Assembly: GCF_000314795.2 (NCBI RefSeq) | Contig: NZ_KB373316.1 | Coordinates: forward strand, 124,001-188,000 | DNA length: 64,000 nucleotides | Direction: 5' to 3' | Source of the DNA: Streptococcus sp. F0442 | GTDB taxonomy: Bacteria; Bacillota; Bacilli; Lactobacillales; Streptococcaceae | Shown here: positions 33,714 through 43,425 of the stretch, in pieces | How the letters are laid out: every line of letters begins with the position of its first letter | How positions within the stretch are numbered: the first letter of the stretch is position 1 | Translations under genes and position numbers: made by a program | The notes under the pieces: generated by a model | Told to the model about the DNA's origin: nothing | The model's database searches: none | What the model saw: the letters and a program-made list of their open reading frames with translations, nothing else

Positions 33714-34415
33714 ATGACACTTTGGGATTTATTGTTTACGAACCAAAAATCAGCCCCGCCTGAATTTGGGCTCTGGTATTTCATTCTGCCAGCTTCTTTG
33801 TTGGTGGTTGGTTACTTTTCCATCAGATATGCACAGTCCAAAATCTACCAACGCTTTTGGTATTGGGCGCAGTTGATCCAAGTTTTGACCATTAATGCTT
33901 GGTATATTCTCGCCCACATGCCTTTGACGGATAATTTGCCTTTCTATCATTGCCGCTTGGCCATGTTGGTGATTCTTTTTGCACCTAGAGGGACCTATAT
34001 CAAGCAATATTTTGCTCTCTTGGGAGTTCTAGGATCGATTGCGGCCTTGGTGTATCCAGCCTTTGATCCCTTCCCTTTCCCTCATATCACAGTTCTGAAT
34101 CTAATTTTTAGCCACTGGGCCTTGCTTGCCAATAGTTTGATTTACCTACAGGATCATTATCAATCTGAAAAACAAGATGGCTTGAGAATTTTCAAGATCA
34201 CCTTTGGCATGAATGCCTTGATTTTCTTGGTCAACCTTTTGACGAAAGGGGATTACGGCTTCTTACGGCGTCCACCAATTATTGGGGACCACGGTGCACT
34301 CTTGAACTACCTTTTGGTTAGCTTTGTGATGGTAGCTGGAATTTGCTTGGTCAACCAACGGTATAAGTACAAATACAAGATGGTTGAAGAGACTGTCGTT
34401 TCGCGTTCAGAATAG
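33714..34415 (+). CDS. YwaF/TMEM164-like membrane protein, copy 1
   Basis: 233 residues from ATG 33714 (ATG 33708 is too close to AAAGG). About six membrane helices. The family (TIGR02206, YwaF) has recently been grouped with TMEM164, a lipid acyltransferase that uses a conserved cysteine. The equivalent NLPFYHCRLAM segment carries Cys80 here, and the other conserved parts are FSHWALLANS and GDYGFLRRPPIIGDHG. It is the first of three tandem paralogues. Acyltransferase activity is inferred from family, not shown for bacterial members. Confidence 0.82.
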   Translation: MTLWDLLFTNQKSAPPEFGLWYFILPASLLVVGYFSIRYAQSKIYQRFWYWAQLIQVLTINAWYILAHMPLTDNLPFYHCRLAMLVILFAPRGTYIKQYFALLGVLGSIAALVYPAFDPFPFPHITVLNLIFSHWALLANSLIYLQDHYQSEKQDGLRIFKITFGMNALIFLVNLLTKGDYGFLRRPPIIGDHGALLNYLLVSFVMVAGICLVNQRYKYKYKMVEETVVSRSE

Positions 34416-34443
34416 AAAATAGCTTAGCTGAGGTTAGGAAATC

Positions 34444-35130
34444 ATGACTCTTTGGGATTTATTTTTTACCAGTCAACCAACAGCCCCTCCTCAATTGGGG
34501 GCTTGGTATTTCTTTTTGCCGACTTCTTTGGTGGTGGTGGGAGTTCTGTCCGTTCGATTTGCTCACTCCAAAAGCTACCAAACCTTTTGGTATTGGGGAC
34601 AGTTGATCCAGTTGCTCATCATCAACTCTTGGTATTTAGTAGCTCGCTTGCCTTTTTCAGAGAGTCTTCCCTTCTATCATAGCCGGATGGCCATGTGGAT
34701 TATCCTTTTGGCCCCCAAGGGAAGCTTCAAGCAATATTTTGCCCTCGTGGGAGTCTTTGGCTCTATTATGGCCTTGGTTCATCCCGTTTTTTATCCCTAT
34801 CCCTTCCCTCATGTATCCTCGATCAACAATGTCTTTGGTCATTGGGCCCTCTTGGCCAACTGCTTGATCTATCTGGTTCAATCCTACCAGGTGGAAGAAG
34901 GGGCTGTTTGGAAGATCTGTCAGATGACGTTTGGGGTCAATGCCATTATTCAGCTCGCGAATCTCGCAACAGGTGGAAACTACGGCTTTATGCGTCGTCC
35001 TCCTGTCATAGGTGATCATGGCCTTGTGCTCAACTATTTCATCGTGACAGTCCTAATGACGGGGACACTGATCCTCATCAATACTATCGTTCAGTACAGT
35101 AAGAAAAGAAGAATACCTGAATCTGTTTAA
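34444..35130 (+). CDS. YwaF/TMEM164-like membrane protein, copy 2, conserved Cys replaced by Ser
   Basis: 228 residues, starting 28 bases after copy 1 and very similar to it (MTLWDLFFTSQPTAPPQLGA versus the same opening in copy 1). In the conserved segment SLPFYHSRMAM the cysteine is Ser80, codon AGC. FGHWALLANC and GNYGFMRRPPVIGDHG are retained, so the rest of the fold is under constraint. Loss of the nucleophile suggests an inactive partner or an altered chemistry. The ribosome-binding site is AGGAAA. Confidence 0.82.
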   Translation: MTLWDLFFTSQPTAPPQLGAWYFFLPTSLVVVGVLSVRFAHSKSYQTFWYWGQLIQLLIINSWYLVARLPFSESLPFYHSRMAMWIILLAPKGSFKQYFALVGVFGSIMALVHPVFYPYPFPHVSSINNVFGHWALLANCLIYLVQSYQVEEGAVWKICQMTFGVNAIIQLANLATGGNYGFMRRPPVIGDHGLVLNYFIVTVLMTGTLILINTIVQYSKKRRIPESV

Positions 35131-35143
35131 ATAAGGAGACTTT

Positions 35144-35824
35144 ATGCATCATTTTTTCACTACAGAATCAACAGCACCACCAGCAATCTCAGCGCTTTGG
35201 TATAGTGTGATGGTCTTGTTAATTGTGACAACGATCATGATGTCACTTCGCTATTATCAGAATGAGCAATTTCGCAAATGCTTTCAATACTTACAGGGCT
35301 TCCAGTTAATTTGCTTGTATCTTTGGTATTTTGCCTACCACATTCCTTGGTCCAACAGTTTACCATTTTATCATTGCCGCTTGGCCATGTTTGCGGTCTT
35401 GTTTTTACCAGACAGATGGAAAAGCAAACAGTTCTTTGCCTTGATGGGAGTGAGTGGAGCCATCTTTGCTTTGGGCTATCCAGTCTTTGACCCCTACACT
35501 TTCCCTCATATTACGAGCTTTTCTTTCCTCCTCGGACATTACTGTCTCCTGATCAATTCCTTGATTTATCTCTTGAGATGGTATGATCGAAACCTCTTAA
35601 AAAATAGGCAGATTGTTCTCTATACCTTTGCCTTAGATTTATTCCTGGTTGGAGTCAATCAATTGACGGGAGGTAATTATGGTTTGATGGCCCGCCCTCC
35701 GATTATGAGAGGGGATAAGGTGTGGCTCAACTACCTGGTTGTATCTAGTATTTTAGCCCTTGCTTTATTACTCTTTAATCAGATCTTCAATCGTAGAAGT
35801 GAGCGGGTGAAAGTGAGAAAATAA
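35144..35824 (+). CDS. YwaF/TMEM164-like membrane protein, copy 3
   Basis: 226 residues, 13 bases after copy 2 behind AAGGAG. It is more divergent than copies 1 and 2 but shares their layout: SLPFYHCRLAM with Cys78, LGHYCLLINS and GNYGLMARPPIMRGD. The three genes form one operon. No other gene of obvious lipid metabolism is next to them. Confidence 0.82.
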   Translation: MHHFFTTESTAPPAISALWYSVMVLLIVTTIMMSLRYYQNEQFRKCFQYLQGFQLICLYLWYFAYHIPWSNSLPFYHCRLAMFAVLFLPDRWKSKQFFALMGVSGAIFALGYPVFDPYTFPHITSFSFLLGHYCLLINSLIYLLRWYDRNLLKNRQIVLYTFALDLFLVGVNQLTGGNYGLMARPPIMRGDKVWLNYLVVSSILALALLLFNQIFNRRSERVKVRK

Positions 35825-35833
35825 CCAGTATAA

Positions 35834-35862
35834 AGGTTGGGGCATCTCTGTCTCAACCCTGT
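35834..35862 (+). terminator. Weak terminator-like hairpin
   Basis: GGTTG pairs with CAACC around a 14-base loop, followed by CTGTTTTA. It may allow partial read-through into the DUF2207 gene. Confidence 0.4.
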
Positions 35863-35882
35863 TTTATATCAAAGGAGAATAT

Positions 35883-37808
35883 ATGAAGCGTTTCTTGCTA
35901 ATGATCTCCCTCGTTTGGAGTTTGTTTTGTACAATAACGACAGCACATGCGGATGAAGAAGTTCGCTATTCGATTGAATCCTATGTGGGTCACCTCCAAT
36001 TGCAGGAAGATAGCCAGGCAACATTTACACAAGAGATCACCTATCAGTTTCAGACAGGCTATCATGGTCAATATGTGACTCTAGGAAGCGCAGATCCTCT
36101 TCCAAAAGGGTTTAAGATTCATCGTAATCCTGAGGTGGAAGCCTATGTGGATGGGGAAAAACGAGAGATTCGTGTAGAGGAAACAGACCTGGAAGATGGA
36201 CGTCAATTAAAAATATACAATGCCCGTATCGTCGGTGGCACGGTCAAGATCAAAGTGAAATGGAAGATTGATCATCTCTTGACTTTCTACAAGGATATTG
36301 CAGAATTGAACTGGTTTCCTATTTCAGATGGAGATGAGAAAGTCGCGAAATTAGATTTTTATGTGGATGGCTTGGATGCTAAGCAGGGAAAACTGTATGC
36401 CCATACTGGTTACTTTAATCCACCAGCCCAAGTCGAACGGACTGAAACTGGTTATCATATTTGGACAAAGGATTTTCCAAAAAATGGAAAGCTCGAACTG
36501 CATGCCTATTGGCCAATGACAGAAGCCCTGCGTCGAGACCAAGCAAATGAGATTAAAAAAGGAAATGGAAAAGAGAAATTTCTCAAAAAAGAGAAATCCA
36601 TTGAACAAAAAACGTTCCTCTATCGGACTCTTCTACTCAAGGTTGTACCAATTGTATCGATTCTTTTATTTATTCTCGCTTTCATTCCATGGATCCGGTA
36701 TTTTATCAGTACCAGAACTCGTCGGATTGCAAAAGGAGTACGATTATACGAACCACCACAGAATTTACCTCCTCTTGTCCTAGCTAAGGCACTGTATCAA
36801 CTTGATTTTGAACGGATGGTGATGTCTAGAGAGAAGGGCCAACTAAAATTTAATCATCTCATTCAAGCAACCATGTTAGATCTTATTGATCGAGGAAATC
36901 TTCGTTTGACGAGAGATGAAAATGGGGAAACCCTGACTTGCCTTCACCATGAAGGCTTGGCTGATTTTGAATTGAAGTTTATTGAAATGATCTTTGATCA
37001 AGAAACTGAAATCAATATCAGTGAAGTATTTTCAAGGTATAAAATCGACAAAGCAGCCTTAAAAAAAGATTTTCGAGCTGCTAAATCAGACACACAACGA
37101 GACCGTATTCGAAAAGTCGGAAGTGCCGTTCAATCGCTTTTAAAAAAGGATGCCCAGCAATTGTCAAAAGGTGTCGACAAGGAGATTGCGAAATTAGGAT
37201 TGCCCTCTTATTTTAGAGACTTAACTGAGAAAGAAGAAGCCCTTTCAAAAACAGGTTGTGCCCTACACTTTTGGCTCTTACTGATCTTATTCGTGAGTAT
37301 GTGTTTCTTATCTTTTGGATTTGGTTCATATCTATCTTCCTTCTATTTTTGGATGATTGTATTGTTGGTCGTCTTCTTCATTCCATTTTATATTGTTGTA
37401 AAACTTCGTGAAGATCATCTACAATCTTTAGAAAACTTGGATGCACAATTTAAATGGATGGCCTTTCGAAATATGATCGAAAGTATTCCAAATTTCAACC
37501 AAGCAGAACTTGAGAGTGTCATCCTATGGAATCGCATCTTAGTCTATGCAACCCTGTATGGCCAAGCAAAAAAAGTGAGCCAGGTACTCAAAAATCATCA
37601 GATTTCCTTACCATATGAAGACTGGGACACTGTTCTTTGGCTAACAACCTCCCCAAATACCTTCCTAGACGGCTCTACCTTGATGAGTTATGCTGATGAT
37701 TCCTATAGTGTTTCAAGCTTCTCTATTAACTCTTCAGATGGCAGTGGCGGCTTTGACGGCGGTGGCTTCTCTGATGGTGGAGGTGGTGGAGGATTTGGTG
37801 CCTTTTGA
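35883..37808 (+). CDS. DUF2207 membrane protein with Gly-rich tail
   Basis: 641 residues. A signal peptide (cleavage near residue 23, TTAHA), an extracellular beta-rich domain (about 25-210), a membrane helix (about 255-275), a cytoplasmic region, two more helices (about 460-500) and a C-terminal tail made of Gly, Ser, Asp and Phe (GGFDGGGFSDGGGGGGFGAF). That order and tail are diagnostic of DUF2207 (YciQ-like) proteins. Function unknown. Confidence 0.9.
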   Translation: MKRFLLMISLVWSLFCTITTAHADEEVRYSIESYVGHLQLQEDSQATFTQEITYQFQTGYHGQYVTLGSADPLPKGFKIHRNPEVEAYVDGEKREIRVEETDLEDGRQLKIYNARIVGGTVKIKVKWKIDHLLTFYKDIAELNWFPISDGDEKVAKLDFYVDGLDAKQGKLYAHTGYFNPPAQVERTETGYHIWTKDFPKNGKLELHAYWPMTEALRRDQANEIKKGNGKEKFLKKEKSIEQKTFLYRTLLLKVVPIVSILLFILAFIPWIRYFISTRTRRIAKGVRLYEPPQNLPPLVLAKALYQLDFERMVMSREKGQLKFNHLIQATMLDLIDRGNLRLTRDENGETLTCLHHEGLADFELKFIEMIFDQETEINISEVFSRYKIDKAALKKDFRAAKSDTQRDRIRKVGSAVQSLLKKDAQQLSKGVDKEIAKLGLPSYFRDLTEKEEALSKTGCALHFWLLLILFVSMCFLSFGFGSYLSSFYFWMIVLLVVFFIPFYIVVKLREDHLQSLENLDAQFKWMAFRNMIESIPNFNQAELESVILWNRILVYATLYGQAKKVSQVLKNHQISLPYEDWDTVLWLTTSPNTFLDGSTLMSYADDSYSVSSFSINSSDGSGGFDGGGFSDGGGGGGFGAF

Positions 37809-37823
37809 TAGCCGTGAAAAGCA

Positions 37824-37854
37824 GACTAGAATCTACGGATTTTGGTCTTTTTTT
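37824..37854 (+). terminator. Intrinsic terminator
   Basis: GACTAGAATC pairs with GATTTTGGTC (two G-U) around a TACG tetraloop, followed by seven T. Confidence 0.8.
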
Positions 37855-37876
37855 GCGTCCCCAAAAAGATCCATCA

Positions 37877-37905
37877 TTGAAAAAAGTGCCTCTTTTCGCT
37901 ATAAT
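37877..37905 (+). promoter_or_regulatory. Promoter of prfC
   Basis: TTGAAA, 17-base spacer, TATAAT (37900-37905). The leader to the prfC start is about 80 bases. Confidence 0.75.
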
Positions 37906-37992
37906 AGAAAAGATAGAGAAATTGAGGAGAGATCCGATGTAGAGATGAATTTGTAAATTTATCAGAAAATAAAAAGAGAAAGAACTAGGAAT

Positions 37993-39540
37993 ATGAACGT
38001 ACAAGAAGAAATTAAAAAACGCCGTACCTTTGCCATCATCTCCCACCCGGATGCTGGTAAAACGACGATTACAGAGCAGTTGCTCTACTTTGGGGGAGAG
38101 ATTCGGGAAGCTGGTACTGTAAAAGGAAAGAAAACAGGAAACTTTGCCAAGTCTGACTGGATGGATATCGAGAAGCAACGTGGGATTTCAGTAACCTCAT
38201 CTGTCATGCAGTTTGACTATGATGGCAAACGCGTCAATATCCTGGATACCCCAGGGCACGAGGACTTCTCTGAAGATACTTATCGGACTTTGATGGCGGT
38301 GGACGCTGCCGTCATGGTGGTGGACTCTGCCAAGGGGATTGAGGCCCAAACCAAGAAATTGTTTGAGGTTGTGAAACACCGTGGCATTCCCGTCTTTACC
38401 TTTATGAATAAGCTGGACCGTGACGGTCGTGAGCCACTGGACCTCTTACAAGAATTGGAAGAAATCTTGGGAATCGCCAGTTACCCAATGAACTGGCCGA
38501 TTGGGATGGGGAAAGCCTTTGAGGGACTCTATGACCTTTATAACCAACGTTTGGAACTCTATAAAGGAGACGAGCGTTTTGCTAGTCTAGAAGACGGAGA
38601 CAAGCTTTTTGCCAACAACCCTTTCTACGAGCAAGTCAAAGACGATATCGAACTCTTGCAAGAGGCTGGAAATGAATTCTCAGAAGAAGCCATCCTTGCA
38701 GGTGAATTGACACCAGTTTTCTTCGGATCAGCTTTGACGAACTTTGGAGTACAGACTTTCTTGGAAACCTTCCTCAAGTTTGCTCCGGAGCCACATGGTC
38801 ACAAGAAGACAGATGGAGAACTGGTCGATCCTTATGACAAGGATTTCTCAGGATTTGTCTTTAAGATTCAGGCCAACATGGATCCTCGTCATCGTGACAG
38901 GATTGCCTTTGTGCGGATCGTATCTGGTGAATTTGAACGTGGGATGAGTGTCAATCTGCCTCGTACCGGTAAGGGGGCTAAGTTATCTAATGTCACCCAG
39001 TTTATGGCGGAGAGCCGTGAGAATGTTAGCAATGCTGTAGCAGGAGATATTATCGGGGTTTACGATACCGGAACTTATCAGGTTGGAGATACTTTGACAG
39101 TGGGCAAAAACAAGTTTGAATTTGAACCACTGCCAACCTTTACACCTGAAATCTTCATGAAGGTATCTGCCAAGAATGTCATGAAGCAAAAGTCCTTCCA
39201 TAAGGGAATCGAGCAATTGGTGCAAGAAGGAGCCATCCAGCTCTATACCAACTACCAAACAGGTGAATACATGTTGGGTGCCGTTGGTCAATTGCAGTTT
39301 GAAGTCTTTAAGCACCGGATGGAAAATGAGTACAATGCCGAAGTGGTGATGAGCCCAATGGGCAAAAAGACGGTTCGCTGGATCAAACCTGAAGATCTGG
39401 ATGAGCGTATGTCTTCAAGCCGAAACATCCTGGCCAAAGATCGCTTTGACCAGCCTGTTTTCCTCTTTGAAAACGACTTTGCCCTCCGTTGGTTTGCAGA
39501 TAAGTATCCAGAGGTTGAGCTGGAAGAAAAAATGGGTTAA
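37993..39540 (+). CDS. prfC: Peptide chain release factor 3
   Basis: 515 residues. A translational GTPase with G1 [10 protein letters not shown]3 DTPGHEDFS and G4 NKLDR motifs, an RF3 domain 2 (about 300-390) and the RF3 C-terminal domain. It removes RF1 or RF2 from the ribosome after peptide release. Start ATG 37993 behind a weak purine-rich site (AGAAAGAACTAGGA). Confidence 0.97.
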   Translation: MNVQEEIKKRRTFAIISHPDAGKTTITEQLLYFGGEIREAGTVKGKKTGNFAKSDWMDIEKQRGISVTSSVMQFDYDGKRVNILDTPGHEDFSEDTYRTLMAVDAAVMVVDSAKGIEAQTKKLFEVVKHRGIPVFTFMNKLDRDGREPLDLLQELEEILGIASYPMNWPIGMGKAFEGLYDLYNQRLELYKGDERFASLEDGDKLFANNPFYEQVKDDIELLQEAGNEFSEEAILAGELTPVFFGSALTNFGVQTFLETFLKFAPEPHGHKKTDGELVDPYDKDFSGFVFKIQANMDPRHRDRIAFVRIVSGEFERGMSVNLPRTGKGAKLSNVTQFMAESRENVSNAVAGDIIGVYDTGTYQVGDTLTVGKNKFEFEPLPTFTPEIFMKVSAKNVMKQKSFHKGIEQLVQEGAIQLYTNYQTGEYMLGAVGQLQFEVFKHRMENEYNAEVVMSPMGKKTVRWIKPEDLDERMSSSRNILAKDRFDQPVFLFENDFALRWFADKYPEVELEEKMG

Positions 39541-39576
39541 GAAACAATTCTAAATCTATCTTAGAAAATAGAAAGA

Positions 39577-39602
39577 CGAAAATGGAAACCTATCCGTTTT
39601 CG
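39577..39602 (+). terminator. Hairpin downstream of prfC
   Basis: CGAAAATGG pairs with CCGTTTTCG with one G-U. No T run, so it may be a processing or attenuating structure. Confidence 0.4.
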
Positions 39603-39619
39603 CTTATAAAGGAGAAACT

Positions 39620-40000
39620 ATGGGATTATTAAGTGGTTTGATGGGCAATGCCTCTCAAAAAAATGTCGATAAGGTAGAAAGAGATCTGGAAGATATCTTG
39701 GTGCCGGGAGAGCAAGTGACGCTTGCTTTTAGCTTGATTCGTGATTTAATCGTCTTTACTGAGTTTCGTTTGATCTTGGTAGATAAACAAGGAGTAACAG
39801 GGAAGAAAACTTCCTACAAATCCCTTCCTTATCGCTCTATCTCTCGATTTTCAGTTGAAACTTCCGGTCATTTTGATTTGGATGCCGAATTAAAAATCTG
39901 GGTATCTTCAGCAGTGGAACCTTCAGAAGTTTTACAATTTAAGAGTGACAACAGTGTTATTGAAATTCAGCAAGCATTAGCCAGTGCGGTCTTTAAATAA
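39620..40000 (+). CDS. PH-domain protein (YvbH/DUF1696-like)
   Basis: 126 residues. A helix with DKVERDLEDILVPGE is followed by a seven-stranded pattern (VTLAFSLIRDLIVFTEFRLILVD, then KKTSYKSLPYRSISRFSVE) and a final helix (IEIQQALASAVF), as in bacterial PH-like domains of the YvbH type. These are small proteins of unknown role. It lies between prfC and corA, same direction, behind AAAGGAG. Confidence 0.8.
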   Translation: MGLLSGLMGNASQKNVDKVERDLEDILVPGEQVTLAFSLIRDLIVFTEFRLILVDKQGVTGKKTSYKSLPYRSISRFSVETSGHFDLDAELKIWVSSAVEPSEVLQFKSDNSVIEIQQALASAVFK

Positions 40001-40040
40001 AAAATCAATTTGATAGAGAACAGTTGAGAAAGGAGACGGA

Positions 40041-40949
40041 ATGTTTATCGATAAACAATTGGGTCAAGATCGGAAATGGATCAATATCGACTCGGATATG
40101 ATTGCTGAAAACTCATATCTTTATAAAAAATACGAGATTGACAAAGAAACCATTGAGTACGCGATGGATAAGAACGAACGTGCCCATATGGATTACAATC
40201 GAGAAAACGGTACGATCACCTTTATCTACAATGTATTGGATTTAGAAAAGGACAAGGAATACTACGAAACCATTCCTATGACCTTTATCGTTCAAGATAC
40301 GCGACTCGTGACCATCAGTAACCAGGTCAATGCCTATATCATTGAACAAATGGTTCGCTATTTGGAAAGCCATGAGGAGCTGTCGATCTATAAGTTGCTT
40401 TTTGCAGGTCTTGAAATGATCAGTAATGCTTATTATCCGATTATTGATCGCCTGGATAAGCACAAGGATGAACTCAATCGCTTGCTTCGAAAGACAACGA
40501 CGACCAAGAATCTTTATGCCCTCTCTGACCTTGAGACCGGTATGGTGTATCTGGTCGCGGCAGCAAAGCAAAATCGGATGTTGCTAGAACATATCAAAGC
40601 GCATGCCATTTATCGCAGGATGAATGATGTTGAAAAAGAGCAGTTTGATGATGCCATGATCGAAGCGCGTCAGTTGGTTTCAATGACCGAGTTGATTTCG
40701 AATGTCTTGCAGCAGTTGTCTGGATCATACAACAATATCCTAAACAACAACTTGAATGACAACTTGACCACCCTAACCATCTTTGAAGCCTTGTTGGCTG
40801 TTTTAGCCGTTATCACCGGTTTCTTTGGAATGAATATCCCTCTTCCGATGACAGAGGATCCTAATGCTTGGATTTATGTATCCGTATGTAGCTTTATATT
40901 ATGGCTCCTTTTGGCAAAGGTCATGCGTTGGATTGTGAAAAAAAGATAA
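40041..40949 (+). CDS. CorA-family magnesium transporter
   Basis: 302 residues. A large cytoplasmic N-terminal domain and long helix precede two C-terminal membrane helices. The signature GMN is present in GFFGMNIPL at the end of the first helix (about residue 275). It probably carries Mg2+, or another divalent cation, in a pentamer. Start behind AAAGGAG. Confidence 0.92.
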   Translation: MFIDKQLGQDRKWINIDSDMIAENSYLYKKYEIDKETIEYAMDKNERAHMDYNRENGTITFIYNVLDLEKDKEYYETIPMTFIVQDTRLVTISNQVNAYIIEQMVRYLESHEELSIYKLLFAGLEMISNAYYPIIDRLDKHKDELNRLLRKTTTTKNLYALSDLETGMVYLVAAAKQNRMLLEHIKAHAIYRRMNDVEKEQFDDAMIEARQLVSMTELISNVLQQLSGSYNNILNNNLNDNLTTLTIFEALLAVLAVITGFFGMNIPLPMTEDPNAWIYVSVCSFILWLLLAKVMRWIVKKR

Positions 40950-40953
40950 AAAA

Positions 40954-40985
40954 AGAGGCTTGGAGAAATCCGAGCCTCTTCGTAT
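40954..40985 (+). terminator. Intrinsic terminator of corA
   Basis: AGAGGCTTGGA pairs with TCCGAGCCTCT around a GAAA tetraloop, one G-U. The T run is short (TT). Confidence 0.7.
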
Positions 40986-40989
40986 CTAG

Positions 40990-41400
40990 AATAATCTGAG
41001 AAATAGGAACCATCTAGACACCTGCCCTCCTCTCCAAAGAAGGGGCAGTGTGAATAGTTCATCGACTGTACAAAATCTTCTTGGAAATAGTAGGAGTAGA
41101 TTTAATAGTACTGAGTGGTTCTAAATAAATCAGAACTTAGAATAAATCGTTGAATCAGATAAAATGATCCTATTTCTTTATACAGAAATATTTTAGATAC
41201 TACCTGTATTATACATATTTATTTGTAAAAACGCAAGATAAGAGTTACCAAAAAATAAAAGTTTTTCCGAAGTTTTTATACTCCTATGATGAAGTATATG
41301 AGATGGTCGCAAGAAGAAAAGCAGTCCTGGCTTGGTTTTACATCACTTTTAAGATTTCAAGCTACCAAGGATGTTTTCCTAAAAAATAAAATTATTCTCC
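40990..41400. other. Long intergenic region without a recognisable gene
   Basis: About 410 bases of AT-rich sequence. I see no frame with a ribosome-binding site, no terminator and no repeat copy. The short minus-strand frame at 40874-41062 overlaps corA and is not supported. The region ends at the promoter of the cshA leader. Confidence 0.5.
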
Positions 41401-41426
41401 TTTGACTATCATTTGCCTCTTCATTG

Positions 41427-41435
41427 TGTTATACT
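41427..41435 (+). promoter_or_regulatory. Extended -10 promoter of the cshA leader RNA
   Basis: TGT-TATACT lies here, predicting transcription from about 41442. A TTGACT at 41402 is 22 bases upstream, too far for a normal -35 box. Confidence 0.6.
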
Positions 41436-41441
41436 AGATAA

Positions 41442-41738
41442 GTTGCAAACTTGTATGAGAGAAATGCTGGGGAGACGGAGCAGATGGAAGGATTCTGTTC
41501 GAAAGAAGACTCCCGCAAAAAGGATCTTGTTGCCTGTTTGTTTGAAAAACAATTCCAGTCAGCAACATCCGTTAGGACGCAAAACATTTTTCTCTAAAGA
41601 AAATGTAGTCCATAACAGACGGACTGAGTTTTTCTTTAGATGAGTCTTGCGACAGGTAACCGGGAAGGAGACTTCCTATGCAATCAGTGCGTTTTCGCAT
41701 TGAAAGAAGTTTGATAAAGTGGCTTCGCACCACTTTTT
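41442..41738 (+). ncRNA. Structured ~300-nt leader RNA of cshA
   Basis: The whole leader folds into a chain of hairpins visible by eye. GGGAG (41470-41474) pairs with CTCCC (41510-41514), enclosing GAGCAG / CTGTTC. GTTGC / GCAAC (41529, 41562) encloses TTGTTT / AAACAA. GGAC / GTCC (41575, 41608) encloses a CATTTT / AAATG arm. Then GGAAG-GAGA-CTTCC at 41663, TCAGTGCG-TTTT-CGCATTGA at 41684-41703, and finally AAAGTGG / CCACTTT followed by T (41716-41738), terminator-like and ending 15 bases before the TTG start. It lacks the conserved blocks of RNase P, tmRNA and SRP RNA. It is probably an autoregulatory leader or attenuator; a stand-alone RNA is also possible. Confidence 0.6.
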
Positions 41739-41753
41739 AGAAAGAAGAAAGAA

Positions 41754-43325
41754 TTGAAATTCAACGAATTTAACTTATCTGCTGAATTATTAGCAGAAAT
41801 TGAAAAAGCTGGCTTTGTAGAAGCAAGCCCCATCCAAGAACAAACCATTCCGTTGGCTCTTGAAGGAAAAGATGTTATCGGTCAGGCGCAAACAGGGACT
41901 GGTAAAACAGCCGCTTTCGGTCTTCCAACGTTGGAGAAGATCGATGTCGATAACACAGTGATTCAAGCACTTGTCATTGCCCCAACGCGTGAATTGGCGG
42001 TTCAAAGTCAGGAAGAACTCTTCCGCTTTGGACGCAGTAAGGGTGTCAAAGTTCGCTCTGTCTATGGTGGATCAAGCATTGAAAAGCAAATTAAAGCTTT
42101 GAAGTCAGGCGCTCACATCGTTGTGGGAACACCTGGACGTTTGCTAGATTTGATCAAGCGCAAGGCCTTGAAACTCGATCATATTGAAACCTTGATCCTG
42201 GATGAAGCAGATGAAATGCTCAATATGGGCTTCTTGGAAGATATCGAAGCCATCATTAGCCGTGTTCCGGAAACACGCCAAACCTTGCTCTTTTCAGCAA
42301 CGATGCCAGAAGCCATCAAACGCATCGGTGTTCAGTTTATGAAGGAGCCAGAACACGTTAAGATTGCGGCCAAAGAATTGACAACCGATTTGGTCGATCA
42401 ATACTATATTCGTGTCAAAGAAGGCGAAAAATTTGATACTATGACCCGATTGATGGATGTTGAGCAGCCTGAACTTGCCATTGTCTTTGGTCGGACTAAA
42501 CGTCGGGTCGATGAATTGACTCGTGGCCTGAAGATTCGTGGTTTCCGAGCAGAAGGGATTCACGGAGATTTGGATCAAAACAAACGTCTTCGTGTCCTTC
42601 GTGATTTCAAAAATGGGAACTTGGACGTCTTGGTGGCAACGGACGTTGCGGCACGTGGGTTGGACATTTCAGGTGTGACCCATGTCTACAACTACGATAT
42701 TCCACAAGATCCAGAAAGCTATGTTCACCGGATCGGACGGACAGGTCGTGCTGGGAAAACAGGGCAATCTATTACCTTTGTATCGCCAAATGAAATGGGT
42801 TACCTGCAAATCATTGAGAACTTGACTAAAAAGCGGATGAAGGGAATGAAACCTGCAACAGCTGCAGAAGCCTTCCAAGCGAAAAAACAAGTGGCGCTGA
42901 AGAAAATTGAGAGAGACTTTGAGGATGAAACCATCCGGATCAACTTTGAGAAGTTTGGCAAAGATGCTCGTAAATTAGCAGCAGAATTTACTCCTGAAGA
43001 ATTGGCAATGTACATTTTGAGCTTGACTGTTCAAGATCCAGACAGTCTTCCAGAAGTCGAAATTGCGCGTGAAAAACCATTACCATTTAAACCATCTGGT
43101 GGTGGCTTTGGTGGTAAGTCCAAAGGTGGTCGTGGAAATAGCCGTCGTGGAGACCAACGCCGAGATCGGAATCGCAGAGATGACCGTGAAGGTGGTCGCC
43201 GTGATTTCAAACGCAAGTCCAATAAAAACAGCCGAGACTTCGAAGGTAAAGGCAACAAACGTCCTCATCGTACATCCAACGAAAAGAAAAATGGCTTTGT
43301 CATCCGCAATAAAGGGGATAAATAA
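41754..43325 (+). CDS. cshA: DEAD-box RNA helicase CshA
   Basis: 523 residues, starting at TTG 41754 with [21 protein letters not shown], the normal N-terminus of streptococcal CshA; no better start exists and the ribosome-binding site is only a run of GAAAGAA. All DEAD-box motifs are present: Q motif [37 protein letters not shown] and [10 protein letters not shown]. The last 90 residues are very basic and rich in Arg, Gly and Asp. It unwinds structured RNA in degradation and ribosome assembly. A structured leader, a hairpin directly before the start and the rare TTG start together suggest self-regulation. Confidence 0.96.
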   Translation: MKFNEFNLSAELLAEIEKAGFVEASPIQEQTIPLALEGKDVIGQAQTGTGKTAAFGLPTLEKIDVDNTVIQALVIAPTRELAVQSQEELFRFGRSKGVKVRSVYGGSSIEKQIKALKSGAHIVVGTPGRLLDLIKRKALKLDHIETLILDEADEMLNMGFLEDIEAIISRVPETRQTLLFSATMPEAIKRIGVQFMKEPEHVKIAAKELTTDLVDQYYIRVKEGEKFDTMTRLMDVEQPELAIVFGRTKRRVDELTRGLKIRGFRAEGIHGDLDQNKRLRVLRDFKNGNLDVLVATDVAARGLDISGVTHVYNYDIPQDPESYVHRIGRTGRAGKTGQSITFVSPNEMGYLQIIENLTKKRMKGMKPATAAEAFQAKKQVALKKIERDFEDETIRINFEKFGKDARKLAAEFTPEELAMYILSLTVQDPDSLPEVEIAREKPLPFKPSGGGFGGKSKGGRGNSRRGDQRRDRNRRDDREGGRRDFKRKSNKNSRDFEGKGNKRPHRTSNEKKNGFVIRNKGDK

Positions 43326-43330
43326 ATTCT

Positions 43331-43360
43331 AAAGACGGTCTAGCAATAGGCCGTCTTTTT
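43331..43360 (+). terminator. Intrinsic terminator of cshA
   Basis: AAAGACGG (43331-43338) pairs with CCGTCTTT (43351-43358), then T. Confidence 0.85.
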
Positions 43361-43375
43361 AATGAAAATCAAAAA

Positions 43376-43406
43376 TACAAGGGTTAACTAGCTGTTAACC
43401 CTTGTA
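43376..43406. repeat. Perfect 13-bp inverted repeat
   Basis: TACAAGGGTTAAC and its exact complement flank the loop TAGCT. No long T run follows in either direction, so it is either a strong RNA hairpin or a symmetric operator. Its inner part resembles an AdcR box (TTAAC-N-R-GTTAA) but the spacer is three bases too long. Confidence 0.55.
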
Positions 43407-43425
43407 TATTTATAAGGAGACCAAA

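Noticed and set aside
41413..41643. 76-codon frame within the cshA leader
   Set aside because: No ribosome-binding site, composition set by hairpins, and the ATG-less start overlaps the promoter.
41442..41738. RNase P RNA, tmRNA or SRP RNA in the cshA leader
   Set aside because: The conserved blocks of these RNAs, for example GAGGAAAGTCC of RNase P, are absent.
43376..43406. AdcR zinc-repressor box
   Set aside because: The half-sites TTAAC and GTTAA are there but separated by five bases instead of two.
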